Assembly (NCBI RefSeq): GCF_038396785.1
Contig: NZ_CP151087.1
Location: forward strand, 5,394,001-5,458,000
DNA: 64,000 nucleotides
Source: Sphingobacterium thalpophilum
GTDB taxonomy: Bacteria > Bacteroidota > Bacteroidia > Sphingobacteriales > Sphingobacteriaceae
Reading direction: 5' to 3'
In this document: positions 25,209 to 35,606 of the stretch, one piece after another
How the letters are laid out: every line of letters starts with the position of its first letter
Numbering within the stretch: position 1 is the stretch's first letter
Program-made: the position numbers and the translations under genes
Notes under the pieces: model-generated
Databases searched by the model: none
Told to the model about the DNA's origin: nothing
What the model saw: the letters and a program-made list of their open reading frames with translations, nothing else

Positions 25209-28200
25209 TTATGGGTTTGTATTGTGATTCAAAGGTAACGTCAAGCTAAATACGTTCAATTGGAGGTCGTTTGTACTATATAACAAGGTACCTTGGTGTT
25301 TTAAGGTTAGGGATCTTGTCAATGCCAAGCCTAGACCGCTTCCAGGAACATTCTTATTTTGCTTTAAACGATTGAATGGTTCAAAAATTCTTTCCCTTTC
25401 TTCTGAAGGAATTAAAGCTCCGTCGTTTTTCACGGTCAATATAAAGATATTTTTCTGTTTATCCATATTCAAATTCACTTCAATATAGGATGAGGAATAT
25501 TTAAGGGCATTATTCAATAAGTTGTAACAAATCTTGTCGAATGCGTCGATATCGACTTGACCTATAATATCGGGTATAATGTGCGACACAATCTGCTTTC
25601 CCTGTGCCTGGAGTGTGACCGTAAAATTGTTGATGATTTCCTGAACCGTTTGGCTTATGTTTTCTGATTCAAAGTGTAATTTGAATCCTTCCGTTTCGAC
25701 CTGTCTAAAATCCAGTAATTGGTTACTAAGCGCAATCAACTTCTCCGTATTGTTCTGCATGGTCAATAATAGCTTGTCTGTTACAGGATTGTGATCTACC
25801 TTATCCATAAGCTTCTCTAAGGGGGCTTTGATCAATGTCAACGGTGTGCGTATTTCATGGGCAACATCGGTGTAAAAATTGATTTTTGAACGGTAGAGTT
25901 CTTGCTCACGTAGATTTTGTACGGTTAGAAGGTGTTGTCGATTGCGTTGTTTGATCTTTTCATTGAAATGATGAATAACAAATACAATGAGCCCCACAAG
26001 GATTAGTGCGTAGCAAACAAAAGCTGGTATACTTGCCCATATAGGAGGAAGAATCGTGATTTTAAGACTAGCAAAGGTGGGTATTGTGTTACCATTTGGA
26101 TCCTCCGCTTTTACGGTAAAAACATAGTTCCCAGGCGCAAGTTTGGTGAAGTAAGCACGTTGATTGCTTGTAATGTCTATCCAATTGTCGTCAAGACCAT
26201 CCATTTTATAACTATAGTGAATAGAGTGGGGGGCTTGGTAGTGTAATGCCGCAAAATCAAGACTGAAGGATGATTCGTCGTGTTTTAGTTTGATATTTTT
26301 TGTGAATAAGATTGATTTGGATAAAATACTTGCATCGGTATATTGATTGATCGCTCTATTGTTGATGTAAAAATTAGTGATATAAATCGGTATTTGATTC
26401 TTATAGTTAATTTGGTTTAGTTTTTCCGGATTGAAACGTATAAGGCCATTGATGGTACCGAAATAGAAGTTCCCATTGTCGTCATCAAAAGATGAATTGT
26501 AATTGAACTGAATCGTCGGTAGGCCTGACTCCAAGTTGAAGATCCGTTTTCTGCCATTGGGCAGATGATAGCGTACCAGCCCTTTAGAGGTACTTACCCA
26601 GAGATTCTGTTGTTTGTCTTCTAAAAATGCGAGCGTTACGTTACTGGGCATTCCTTCTTCCAGGCCAATGTTTTCAAAACTATCCTGATTTAATTTCTTC
26701 TTAGCCATTCCACCTTCAGTGGCGATCCAAATTTGATTTTTTGAATCCTCAAATAGACTATTGACCCTATTGTTAGGCAAAGAATTGGGGGCATTCTGAT
26801 GATGTGTATAATGTTTGAAATAACGTGTGGTCGGATTATAGCAAAATAGCCCATCGCGCCATGTACCTACCCAGATATTTCCCTCTTTATCTTCCAAAAT
26901 AGTCGTGTAAAACATGTATTCGGGGACATTATCAATGAGGTGAAAAGACTTTTTTTCAAAGTTAAACCGGTATAAGCCACGAGTTGATGCAGCTATAATG
27001 TCTCCTTTTCGAGTTTTATAGAGATAAAATAGAAAATTGCTTTGTAGATCAGAAGGGGTTGCATTGTTATTGCGATCGATGTGATAAATGACTTTTTGAA
27101 GCTTTGGCGAAAATATGTCCAGGCCATTGACGAAGGTGCCGATCAGTAGTTTATCACCAATAGGAAGAACGCCATGGATATTATTGTTTGCCAGATTCCC
27201 CTGCTTATCGGAAAAGTTTTGGATATTACCCGACTTAGGGTCCAGTTTAGATAGCCCTCCATTTTCGGTGCCTATCCATATATTCTGATCGATATCTTTT
27301 TTGATAATGCGTACAACAGAGCCTTTTAAGCTCCCGGGGCGATCTTGTGGGAGGAATTTTTCGATGATACTATTGTTCTTATGATAATAGTTGATCCCAC
27401 CAAAATAGGTTCCCAGCCAAATACCCTCATCCTTATCCTGTAGGATGTTATAAATGGCATTGTCAGATATACCCCAAGGGTTTTCTTGTTCTTTCTGAAT
27501 GTTGATGTAACGTCGGCTAGCAATTTGATAAATGAAGAGGCCCGACTCCGTTGCAAACCAATATTCATGATCATTTGGCTGTATAATATCTCTGACATAG
27601 AGAAATTGATGCAGTTGATCTGGTCCAAGGATAGACTTAAGGGATTTATCTCGAAAGCGATAGCTATAAACACCAGTTTTTGAAGTACCAATCAATAAGT
27701 CTCCGTCGCGGTTTTCCATTATTTTCTCAATACTAAACCAATCCTTAGCACCATATTTTGCTTGAAAGTCAAGCATGAGTACGGGTTTTCCGGAAGGACC
27801 TATTTGGAAGATTTTGCCTTCAGGAGTTCCAAAAAATACCGCTCCATTTTTTGTGCAGCTGATGGACGTAATGTAGAGATCTGATTTTGTAAATTGTTGA
27901 ATTGCATGACTAACTAAATCATGGCAATAGAGCATTCCATTTGATATAAACCAGATCCTTTTGCGTTGATCGGTAATAATAACAGGGACGTCCGCATTTT
28001 CAAATTGTTTACTCAGCAGTCTAAATTGTTCATCGACGGGGTTGTAACAATAGATTCCCTGATCTGTACCAATCCAAATTCTCTTTCGAAAATCTTCTTT
28101 CAATGAAATGATATTATTGCCCCCCAGACTATTTTTTCCAGATTTTGATGCATCAAAATGTTTGAAATTATTACCATCAAAACGATTTAACCCATCTTTT

Positions 28201-28370
28201 GTACCGAACCAAAGAAAGCCCTGACTATCTTGCATACTACAAATGACAGCATTGTTAGACAATCCTTCATTGATTTGATAATGATTGAAATAATAGGGCT
28301 GCGCATGGAGCAACGAGGGAAGCAACAGAAAAAATAGAAGACGTAAAGGCTTTAGGTTGATCATGATCAT
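25209..28370 (-). CDS. Propeller-type sensor histidine kinase (split hybrid two-component sensor)
   Basis: A 1053-residue inner-membrane sensor. A signal sequence is followed by about 14 propeller blades in two beta-propellers (repeats such as LWFGTKDGLNRFDG and IWIGTEGG), then a Y_Y_Y domain (about 690-765), one membrane helix (about 775-795), a HisKA domain with VAHEIRTPLTLIKAPLEKL, and HATPase (NLLNNALKYS, GSGLGLALTRS). Unlike classical hybrid sensors it stops after the HATPase; receiver and AraC domains are in the next gene in another frame. The periplasmic propellers probably sense an oligosaccharide from the adjacent polysaccharide locus. Confidence 0.93.
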   Translation of the reverse strand: MIMINLKPLRLLFFLLLPSLLHAQPYYFNHYQINEGLSNNAVICSMQDSQGFLWFGTKDGLNRFDGNNFKHFDASKSGKNSLGGNNIISLKEDFRKRIWIGTDQGIYCYNPVDEQFRLLSKQFENADVPVIITDQRKRIWFISNGMLYCHDLVSHAIQQFTKSDLYITSISCTKNGAVFFGTPEGKIFQIGPSGKPVLMLDFQAKYGAKDWFSIEKIMENRDGDLLIGTSKTGVYSYRFRDKSLKSILGPDQLHQFLYVRDIIQPNDHEYWFATESGLFIYQIASRRYINIQKEQENPWGISDNAIYNILQDKDEGIWLGTYFGGINYYHKNNSIIEKFLPQDRPGSLKGSVVRIIKKDIDQNIWIGTENGGLSKLDPKSGNIQNFSDKQGNLANNNIHGVLPIGDKLLIGTFVNGLDIFSPKLQKVIYHIDRNNNATPSDLQSNFLFYLYKTRKGDIIAASTRGLYRFNFEKKSFHLIDNVPEYMFYTTILEDKEGNIWVGTWRDGLFCYNPTTRYFKHYTHHQNAPNSLPNNRVNSLFEDSKNQIWIATEGGMAKKKLNQDSFENIGLEEGMPSNVTLAFLEDKQQNLWVSTSKGLVRYHLPNGRKRIFNLESGLPTIQFNYNSSFDDDNGNFYFGTINGLIRFNPEKLNQINYKNQIPIYITNFYINNRAINQYTDASILSKSILFTKNIKLKHDESSFSLDFAALHYQAPHSIHYSYKMDGLDDNWIDITSNQRAYFTKLAPGNYVFTVKAEDPNGNTIPTFASLKITILPPIWASIPAFVCYALILVGLIVFVIHHFNEKIKQRNRQHLLTVQNLREQELYRSKINFYTDVAHEIRTPLTLIKAPLEKLMDKVDHNPVTDKLLLTMQNNTEKLIALSNQLLDFRQVETEGFKLHFESENISQTVQEIINNFTVTLQAQGKQIVSHIIPDIIGQVDIDAFDKICYNLLNNALKYSSSYIEVNLNMDKQKNIFILTVKNDGALIPSEERERIFEPFNRLKQNKNVPGSGLGLALTRSLTLKHQGTLLYSTNDLQLNVFSLTLPLNHNTNP

Positions 28371-28537
28371 TTGGTTATTGATACAAAATAGTGCTAAAAT
28401 GAAACAATTTAATCTTAAAATTTCTGAAAAATTTAAGACTTTAGCTTATATATTGTAAGCGTTAAAATTATAAAAAATCTAGAAAAGGACGTATGTTCTA
28501 TCTAAACAAAGATTATAAACCATTTAAAATATTACGA

Positions 28538-29698
28538 ATGAGAGGAAAATTGACCTTGCTTGGTCTTTCTGCAATGCTGGCATTTTGTGTGTCTTGTCAG
28601 CAATCGACTGGTTCCAAAACTTCAAAAGCAGATTCTTTATCGGCCTACATGGATACCGCACAGTTCAGCGGAACTATTGATCAAAAACAGGCTTATCTAT
28701 ATGAACTGAGCAATAAAAATGGCGTACAAGCTTATTTTACCAATTTTGGTGCACGTTTAGTGGGATTATGGGTGCCTGACAATAAGGGGGAGTTATGCGA
28801 TGTTGTTTTGGGTTTTTCTAAAGCGGCTGATTATAATAATCCCAAAGAACCATTTTTTGGTACTATTGTAGGGCCTTTTGGTAATCGGATTGCTAAGGGA
28901 AAATTTAAGTTGGATGATAAAACCTATACATTGGCGGTAAATAACGGTCCTAATACACTGCATGGAGGTTTTAAAGGTGTGCATTTTGCCAATTGGACAT
29001 TAAAATCGTCAGATAAATCGTCTCTTACTTTTGCTTACACCTTACCTGATGGACACGAGGGTTTTCCAGGAAACATCCAGATGGAAGTGACTTATACGCT
29101 TAACGATAATAATGAATTGATGATTGCCTATCGTGCTACTTCCGATAAAAAGACGGTGATCAATTTGACCAACCATGCTTACTTTAATTTAAATGGTGAG
29201 GGGAGCGGTACAATTCTGGATCATCAGCTTCAATTGTTTGCGAATGAATACACACCAGTGGATAGTACACTAATACCAACAGGGCAATTAGCACCGGTAA
29301 AGGGAACAGCTTTTGATTTTACAACCTTGAAACCAATAGGAAAAGATATTAATGCCAATGATCAGCAACTGAGCTTTGGAAAGGGCTATGATCACAACTT
29401 TGTCTTAAGCAAGGAGAAAGATGGCGATTGGTACAAAGCAGCCCATGTGATTGGAGATAAATCGGGTATTGTTATGGATATTCTGACTGCAGAACCTGGA
29501 ATACAATTTTATAGCGGTAATTTTATGAATGAACAAGTGCAATTGAAGAACGGGAAAAAAGACTCCTTTCGTACGGCCTTTTGCCTCGAACCGCAGCATT
29601 TTCCGGATGCACCAAACCAACCTAATTTTCCAACAACTGTCCTAAACCCCGGGCAAGTTTATCAAACGAAATCCCTGTATCGTTTTTCGGTAAAATAA
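28538..29698 (+). CDS. Aldose 1-epimerase (galactose mutarotase-like) lipoprotein
   Basis: A 386-residue envelope-anchored mutarotase that interconverts the alpha and beta anomers of sugars. A lipoprotein signal ends in FCVSC (cysteine about residue 20). Family segments include NFGARLVGLWVPD, FFGTIVGPFGNRIAKG, NTLHGGFKG, the catalytic-region TNHAYFNLNGEGSG and AFCLEPQHFPDAPNQP with the conserved Glu. I favour ATG 28538 because it gives a compact signal peptide; ATG 28493 with an AAGGA upstream is an alternative. It stands divergent to the sensor and upstream of SusC, so it is probably part of the arabinose locus. Confidence 0.88.
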   Translation: MRGKLTLLGLSAMLAFCVSCQQSTGSKTSKADSLSAYMDTAQFSGTIDQKQAYLYELSNKNGVQAYFTNFGARLVGLWVPDNKGELCDVVLGFSKAADYNNPKEPFFGTIVGPFGNRIAKGKFKLDDKTYTLAVNNGPNTLHGGFKGVHFANWTLKSSDKSSLTFAYTLPDGHEGFPGNIQMEVTYTLNDNNELMIAYRATSDKKTVINLTNHAYFNLNGEGSGTILDHQLQLFANEYTPVDSTLIPTGQLAPVKGTAFDFTTLKPIGKDINANDQQLSFGKGYDHNFVLSKEKDGDWYKAAHVIGDKSGIVMDILTAEPGIQFYSGNFMNEQVQLKNGKKDSFRTAFCLEPQHFPDAPNQPNFPTTVLNPGQVYQTKSLYRFSVK

Positions 29699-29722
29699 TA
29701 CATATTTAATAATGATTGGTTT

Positions 29723-29760
29723 GAAAGTACACCACTGAAAAGAGGTGTACTTTCTCTTTT
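29723..29760 (+). terminator. Terminator after aldose epimerase
   Basis: GAAAGTACACC and GGTGTACTTTC form an 11-bp perfect stem with a 10-nt loop, followed by TCTTTT. It separates the epimerase from the SusC operon. Confidence 0.8.
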
Positions 29761-29761
29761 T

Positions 29762-29790
29762 AATAGACCTTAAAACGTTTTAGGTCTATT
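29762..29790. promoter_or_regulatory. 29-bp near-perfect palindrome upstream of SusC
   Basis: AATAGACC and GGTCTATT flank the perfect 12-bp palindrome TAAAACGTTTTA, with one extra T at 29770. There is no loop, so it is a better protein-binding site than a terminator, although TTTTATTTC follows. It lies about 110 bp before the SusC start. The binding protein may be the AraC-type regulator at 24427, but this is inferred. Confidence 0.45.
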
Positions 29791-29857
29791 TTATTTCTTT
29801 GATACAAATAGGCAGTTTTTTGAGAAAAAACGAAAGTCTGTACGATTGAATATATCT

Positions 29858-29865
29858 TAATTTTG
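29858..29865 (+). promoter_or_regulatory. Bacteroidota -7 element for the SusC operon
   Basis: TAATTTTG matches TAnnTTTG and lies 34 bp before the SusC start codon. A good -33 TTTG at the usual distance is not evident. Confidence 0.5.
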
Positions 29866-29899
29866 GACAAATCAATTATACAAACTAATCAATCTAGGT

Positions 29900-32800
29900 A
29901 TGTTTAAGGGTCTTAAATGTCTGCCAATATCTGCTACATTGCTCTGCTGTGCGAGCAGTTTTATCCCCTTAGCAAAGGGAGCTAATTTAATTCCAGTTTC
30001 TCCAGGGGGGATCGAGTTGCAAAAAGCAATAAAAGGGGTTGTTAAGGATAAGGATGGCAATCCTATTGTAGGAGCGACGGTCGCATTGAAATCCAAACCC
30101 AATATTGCAGTCTCAACAGATGCGAAAGGTAATTTTAACTTGACAGGTGTCAATGCCGGTGAACTTTTGACCGTAAGATCTGTAGGCTACCTCTCCAAAG
30201 AAGTCGTAGCGAGTGCCGATTTAGTCATTACATTGGACGATGAAAATTCACGTATCGGCGAAGTGGTTGTGGTAGGGTACGGTACACAAAAGAAGGAATC
30301 TGTTACTGGTGCAATCACGGCAATTTCTTCGCAGGATATTTCCAGATCTGTTGCGACTACAACCTCAGGAGCTTTGGTCGGGAAGATTGCAGGGGTCAAT
30401 AGCCGGATGTCAGATGGACGCCCTGGCGCATGGACGGGGATCAGCATCCGGAATATGGGAACTCCCTTGTATGTGATCGACGGTGTTCAAAAAGATGAAG
30501 GCCAATTCAATAATTTGGACTTCAATGACATCGAATCTGTTTCGGTTTTGAAGGATGCGTCCGCAGCGATTTATGGTGTACGCGCAGCCAACGGAGTGGT
30601 GGTTGTAACGACAAAGAAGGGGAAGCGGGGCGACAACAATACCTTTAATATCAATTCGTATTATGGCTGGCAAAGTATGTTTCGCTTTCCCAAGCCTGCA
30701 GATGCAAGTACCTATGTAAAGAGCTACATTCAATCGGATGCCATTCTTGGTGTGAAGGATCCCAAGTATTCATTAAGCGATCTTGAAAAATGGCAGCAGG
30801 GGACGGAAAAAGGTTACCGCCCATTTGATTGGTACGATTATATCTTAAAAACTAGTCCGCAAACCTATGTTTCTGGAAATGTGAGCGGTGGGTCCGAAAA
30901 AATCAATTATTACTTAAGTGCCGGGCATCTCGACCAGCAGTCCATCATCCGTAATTACGGCGGCTTCAATCGTACCAATGTGCAGATGAATATTGACGCG
31001 AATGTATCAAAACGATTAAAGATTGGTGCCAATTTGAATGGGCGGATCGAACAGCGCAAACAACCGGGCGTACCTGGTGCTGACGATACTTGGCAGGCTT
31101 TATTTGCGATATATCGCAACCTGCCTACTGCACGGCCTTTTGCCAACGACAATCCTTTATATCCAACGCAGACATCGCCCAATGCGGAAACTAACTTTGC
31201 GATGCTGAATTATGATCTGTCCGGTACTTATCAGGAAAAATGGCGGGTGATGCAGTTAAATTTTAATGCGGAATATAAGATCACAAATGATTTGATCGCT
31301 AAGGGAACAGTAGGCTATTATCTGGCCAATAAATGGATGGATAATCAGGAGTTTACCTATAAACTATATGGCTACGATGAGAAGACAGATACGTACCCGG
31401 TAACTTTTAGCATGGACAACCCTTGGCGGGAGAGATCTATTTCGCAGGTTGAAGAAATCTCAACCCAATTTACCTTAAATTATAACAAGCGATTCGGCAA
31501 ACATGGAATCAATGCTGTGCTTGCTGCGGAGTCCATAAAAAGGGATAATCCAGATGTTTATGTACACGATCGTCCAGCCTCTAATGCCTTAAGTTTGATC
31601 TATTTTCAGACGATGGACACCTACAATGATACTGGAGTGAATACCCAGGCGAGAGCCGGTTTTGCAGGGCGGGTCAATTATGATTATGACCAGAAATATC
31701 TTTTGGAGCTTTCTTCACGCTATGACGGTTCATGGAAATTCGCGCCAGGAAGCCGATGGGGATTTTTTCCTTCGGTATCTGCAGGCTGGCGTGTTTCATC
31801 TGAAAAGTTCTGGTCTGAAGGTATGAGAAAGGTATTTGACGATGTGAAGTTAAGGGGATCTTACGGTGTATTGGGCGATGATAATTTGGATGCCTGGGAA
31901 TATTTTGCTTTTGGTTATCTAAGTGGATATAATTATTTCCGAAAACCAGTGCGTGATGGCTATCAAAATATCGTCGGCTCAACAATTGACGGGAAGTATG
32001 TTATCGGTTCTCAAGCACGTGGCCTTCCCGTTAAAACGCTTTCTTGGATTCAGGCCCATATGCTAAATGTTGGTTTGGACTTTAGTACACTAAAAGGTAA
32101 ATTAACAGGTTCGGTAGATGTCTTCCGTCGAAAAAGAACAGGACTGCCTGCCAAGCGAGAAGATGTATTGATACCGAATGAAGTAGGCTTTAGTTTACCT
32201 TATGAAAATCTGAATTCGGATATTCATCAAGGTATCGATGGATCATTAATGTGGCGGAGTAGCGTCAATGGATTTAACTATTTCGTAGGCGGTAATTTCA
32301 CTTTCGCACGGCAAACTGACGGCGAACAATATAAACCACGTTTTGGAAACTCTTTGGATCAATATCGAAAATCGATCTATGACCGTTATGCCTTTCTCAA
32401 TTGGGGATTACATTCCATTGGACAATTCCAGTCGTGGGAAGAAATTGCCAATTATGATATAGACAATGACCGTAAAGGCAACTCATCATTACGGCCGGGT
32501 GATATTAAGTATGAAGATATTAATGGCGATAAAGTGATCAATGAGCTGGATGAACGGCCAATCGGATATCGACAAGGCGGTCTTCCTTATTTCAATTACG
32601 GAATTAACCTTGGCGGCCAATTTAAGGGATTTGATTTGGCAATGGATTTCACCGGAGCAGCTTTTGCTTCTTTTAATCCCAGTTATGAAGCTGTTTTCCC
32701 TTTCCATGATGGTGGCAACAATCCGCAATACTATATGGAAAACCAGTGGATGCTGAGCGATATTACGGATCGAAATAGTGCATTGATCCCAGGAAAGTAC

Positions 32801-33091
32801 CCTACATTAATTAAAGGAAATAGAGATCATAGTAATTATTGGCATAGCGACTTCTGGCTTACCAATGTCAACTATTTGAAATTAAGAAACCTGCAGATCG
32901 GATATACTTTACCGGAGAAGTGGATGAAACCTCGAGGAATTCAGAAATTGAGGATATATACCATGATGCAGAATCTGTTTAGCATAGATAATTTGGGTGA
33001 TATGAAGATCGATCCAGAAATCACAAGTGATTCGGGCGTTCAGTACCCAACAAACAAAGTTATAAACGTTGGTGTTACCTTAACTTTTTAA
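29900..33091 (+). CDS. SusC/RagA-family TonB-dependent receptor of the arabinose-type locus
   Basis: A 1063-residue outer-membrane oligosaccharide transporter. After the signal peptide comes a carboxypeptidase-like domain (about residues 46-112, GVVKDKDGNPIVGATVAL), the TonB box region IGEVVVVGYGTQKK, the plug (GKIAGVNSRMSDGRPGA to YGVRAANGVVVVTTKKGKRG), then the barrel ending NVGVTLTF. SusD starts 4 bp later and the locus continues with DUF3823 and four glycosidase-like genes. Confidence 0.94.
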   Translation: MFKGLKCLPISATLLCCASSFIPLAKGANLIPVSPGGIELQKAIKGVVKDKDGNPIVGATVALKSKPNIAVSTDAKGNFNLTGVNAGELLTVRSVGYLSKEVVASADLVITLDDENSRIGEVVVVGYGTQKKESVTGAITAISSQDISRSVATTTSGALVGKIAGVNSRMSDGRPGAWTGISIRNMGTPLYVIDGVQKDEGQFNNLDFNDIESVSVLKDASAAIYGVRAANGVVVVTTKKGKRGDNNTFNINSYYGWQSMFRFPKPADASTYVKSYIQSDAILGVKDPKYSLSDLEKWQQGTEKGYRPFDWYDYILKTSPQTYVSGNVSGGSEKINYYLSAGHLDQQSIIRNYGGFNRTNVQMNIDANVSKRLKIGANLNGRIEQRKQPGVPGADDTWQALFAIYRNLPTARPFANDNPLYPTQTSPNAETNFAMLNYDLSGTYQEKWRVMQLNFNAEYKITNDLIAKGTVGYYLANKWMDNQEFTYKLYGYDEKTDTYPVTFSMDNPWRERSISQVEEISTQFTLNYNKRFGKHGINAVLAAESIKRDNPDVYVHDRPASNALSLIYFQTMDTYNDTGVNTQARAGFAGRVNYDYDQKYLLELSSRYDGSWKFAPGSRWGFFPSVSAGWRVSSEKFWSEGMRKVFDDVKLRGSYGVLGDDNLDAWEYFAFGYLSGYNYFRKPVRDGYQNIVGSTIDGKYVIGSQARGLPVKTLSWIQAHMLNVGLDFSTLKGKLTGSVDVFRRKRTGLPAKREDVLIPNEVGFSLPYENLNSDIHQGIDGSLMWRSSVNGFNYFVGGNFTFARQTDGEQYKPRFGNSLDQYRKSIYDRYAFLNWGLHSIGQFQSWEEIANYDIDNDRKGNSSLRPGDIKYEDINGDKVINELDERPIGYRQGGLPYFNYGINLGGQFKGFDLAMDFTGAAFASFNPSYEAVFPFHDGGNNPQYYMENQWMLSDITDRNSALIPGKYPTLIKGNRDHSNYWHSDFWLTNVNYLKLRNLQIGYTLPEKWMKPRGIQKLRIYTMMQNLFSIDNLGDMKIDPEITSDSGVQYPTNKVINVGVTLTF

Positions 33092-33095
33092 TAAG

Positions 33096-34919
33096 ATGAT
33101 AAATAAGAAAGTTATTTTATTGGGTGTATGTCTCGTATGTACATTTTCAAGCTGCAATAAATTTTTGGAACGGGAATCACAGGCTATTTTTACCGACGAT
33201 CAGATATTTTCGGATCAGAATATGATAAAATCTGTTCTAGCGAATTATTATGGGCGGATTAGCTGGGGACAGCAATTTGGAGACAATGGATCTTTTGCGA
33301 TGTTAGATGAGGCCGGATTTTCAAGCGGTGGCCCCAATACGATGCAGGAATTTCCGAATGACTTTTGGCGTATGTACGATTATGAACTGATTCGCAATCT
33401 GAATCAATTTATCGTAGGTGTTCGTCAATCATCATTGGACGAAAATAATAAAAAGAGCATCGAAGGCGAGGCCAGATTTATTCGTGCTTGGACCTACTTT
33501 AATATGATCAAGCGTTTGGGCGGAGTTCCTTTGGTGGGTGATAAGATCTATGATTATACGGGTGGCATGGATCCAGCAGAGTTGCAGACACCGCGATCAA
33601 CAGAAGCAGAGAGTTATAATTACGTGATTAACGAATGTACCGAAGCCGCTAAAATGCTCGGTACAGAGAAAACCATAAATTCAGCTAGAGCTAATAAATG
33701 GACAGCTTTGGCACTTAAGGCGCGGGCAAGTCTGTACGCCGCCTCAATAGCGAAGTATAACTATAAAACGCCAGACGTCAAAACAGCAGGCAACGAGGTG
33801 GGAATCCCTGCGGCGGACGCCAATAAATATTACCAGATTGCTTACGAATCAGCATTGGATATTATCAACAATAGCCCTTATGCCCTCTATAATGGAAATG
33901 CCGATAAAGGAAAGAACTTCTATCTTGCTGTAAGTTCAAAATCAAGTAGCAATGAAGTTATTTGGGCCAAGGATTATGCGTATCCAGGTGAAACACATTT
34001 TTTCACCAACAATAACATTGCCTCATCGGTCCGTGGAGATATTGATGCCAATTTTGTTACGCCTGTTTTAAATTTGGTGGAAGCATTTGAGTATACAGAT
34101 GATCGAAATGGAGCATTGAAAACGAAGACTGCTACGGGAGATTACATTTACTATAACAATCCCGAAGAGATATTCGCCCATAAGGACGCGCGTCTGTATG
34201 GTACTGTAATTTACTCTGGTGCTGATTTTGCTGGTACCAAAATCACTTACCAAGCAGGCGTTAGATATAAAGAAGGAGGTGTTTGGAAGACGATGACCGC
34301 AATACCCGGTACTTCAGATTCCAAATTCGGAGGAATTATTACAAGCAAAGATGGACCAACGACTTCCAATGATATGTATGTCAACAAGACGGGATTTAAT
34401 ATCCGGAAGTTTATTGACGAAAACAAAGATGCTTCTACCCGTGGTCGAGGTTCGGATATTTGGTTTGTTCGTTTTCGTTACGCCGAATTTCTGCTGATTG
34501 CCGCAGAGGCAGGGCTTGAACTTGGTAAACCGCAAGCTGAGTTAACGGGGTATGTCAATAAGATTAGGGAGCGCGCGGGGATACAGGCATTGACAACCAT
34601 TTCCCTGAATGATATTATTCAGGAGCGCCGGGTTGAATTTGCCTTCGAAGATCATCGTTATTGGGATCTGAAGCGTTTGCGAATTGCCCATGAAATCTGG
34701 AACGGAAGCGCTGATAATTACAATGCGGTACACTATGCCCTATTTCCATACAAAATATATGCTCCGGGGGATCCGAACGATGGTAAATGGGTTTTTGAGA
34801 AACAGAAATCGAGTCATACGCTCTATCCACGAAATTTTAAATATCAGAACTATTATAATTTCATCGATCAAGATTGGATTAATAACAATCCGAAGTTAGT
34901 TCGAAATCCTTATCAATAG
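33096..34919 (+). CDS. SusD/RagB-family glycan-binding lipoprotein
   Basis: A 607-residue surface lipoprotein with a signal ending in TFSSC (about residue 20). The body shows the SusD RagB layout: ARFIRAWTYFNMIKRLGGVP in the N-terminal helical bundle and the C-terminal LKRLRIAHEIW with LYPRNF. It forms the lid on the SusC gene 4 bp upstream and selects the glycan. The DUF3823 gene follows after 10 bp. Confidence 0.94.
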   Translation: MINKKVILLGVCLVCTFSSCNKFLERESQAIFTDDQIFSDQNMIKSVLANYYGRISWGQQFGDNGSFAMLDEAGFSSGGPNTMQEFPNDFWRMYDYELIRNLNQFIVGVRQSSLDENNKKSIEGEARFIRAWTYFNMIKRLGGVPLVGDKIYDYTGGMDPAELQTPRSTEAESYNYVINECTEAAKMLGTEKTINSARANKWTALALKARASLYAASIAKYNYKTPDVKTAGNEVGIPAADANKYYQIAYESALDIINNSPYALYNGNADKGKNFYLAVSSKSSSNEVIWAKDYAYPGETHFFTNNNIASSVRGDIDANFVTPVLNLVEAFEYTDDRNGALKTKTATGDYIYYNNPEEIFAHKDARLYGTVIYSGADFAGTKITYQAGVRYKEGGVWKTMTAIPGTSDSKFGGIITSKDGPTTSNDMYVNKTGFNIRKFIDENKDASTRGRGSDIWFVRFRYAEFLLIAAEAGLELGKPQAELTGYVNKIRERAGIQALTTISLNDIIQERRVEFAFEDHRYWDLKRLRIAHEIWNGSADNYNAVHYALFPYKIYAPGDPNDGKWVFEKQKSSHTLYPRNFKYQNYYNFIDQDWINNNPKLVRNPYQ

Positions 34920-34929
34920 CATTATCCTT

Positions 34930-35604
34930 ATGAAAACTTTTTTTTGTAAATTAATAGTCAGTTTGTGTTTGATCGTAGGTGTATTTGCGTGTGGCAAAGA
35001 TAACTATGATGCCCCTAAAAGTACACTGAACGGTCGTGTAACCTACAATTCAGAACCTCTAGGAGTAAGAGGATCAAACCAGTCCGTTTCACTTCAGCTA
35101 TGGCAAGATGGTTTTCCGCTTCGATCTGCTATTAATGTGTATGTGACGCAGGACGGTTCATTTGCTGCAAAGCTGTTTGATGGGAAGTACAAATTGGTAG
35201 CAACCAGCGGAAATGGCCCCTGGCTGAATAGTGCGGATACAGTGCTGGTTGAGGTGCGGGGCAATACAAGCATCGAGTACCCAGTTAAACCTTATTATAC
35301 CATGAGTAATATTGCCTATAATGTTCAAGGGAATATGCTGAAAGCTTCTTTTGACGTCAAGACAATAGATGCTTCAAGAACGATTGATTTTGCCACCTTA
35401 TTGGTCAATGATACAAAATTCGTGGATTTGGGTCAATATACTTATAAGATGGAAAAAACTGGAATTAGTTCGGGGCATGTCGATCTGGAGCTGGATATCA
35501 AAGATATTTTGACCAAGAATGCTGCAGTGTATGCGCGCGTGGGCTTGAAGATAAGCGGTATCACCGAGGCGCTATACGATAGTTCACCTAAGAAATTGAA
35601 ATAA
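34930..35604 (+). CDS. DUF3823 lipoprotein of the SusCD complex
   Basis: A 224-residue lipoprotein with a signal ending in GVFAC (about residue 21). It has two beta domains, the first like a carboxypeptidase-regulatory fold (LNGRVTYNSEPLGVRGSNQS, DGSFAAKLFDGKYKLVATSG) and the second the DUF3823 C-terminal half. Genes of this family sit directly after SusD in many Bacteroidota loci and are thought to be surface glycan-binding accessory proteins. It is 10 bp after SusD and 2 bp before the GH127-like gene. Confidence 0.85.
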   Translation: MKTFFCKLIVSLCLIVGVFACGKDNYDAPKSTLNGRVTYNSEPLGVRGSNQSVSLQLWQDGFPLRSAINVYVTQDGSFAAKLFDGKYKLVATSGNGPWLNSADTVLVEVRGNTSIEYPVKPYYTMSNIAYNVQGNMLKASFDVKTIDASRTIDFATLLVNDTKFVDLGQYTYKMEKTGISSGHVDLELDIKDILTKNAAVYARVGLKISGITEALYDSSPKKLK

Positions 35605-35606
35605 CA

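Noticed and set aside
27326..27691. 121-codon minus-strand frame inside the sensor kinase gene
   Set aside because: It is on the same strand in a shifted frame within a clearly coding region and has no domain resemblance.
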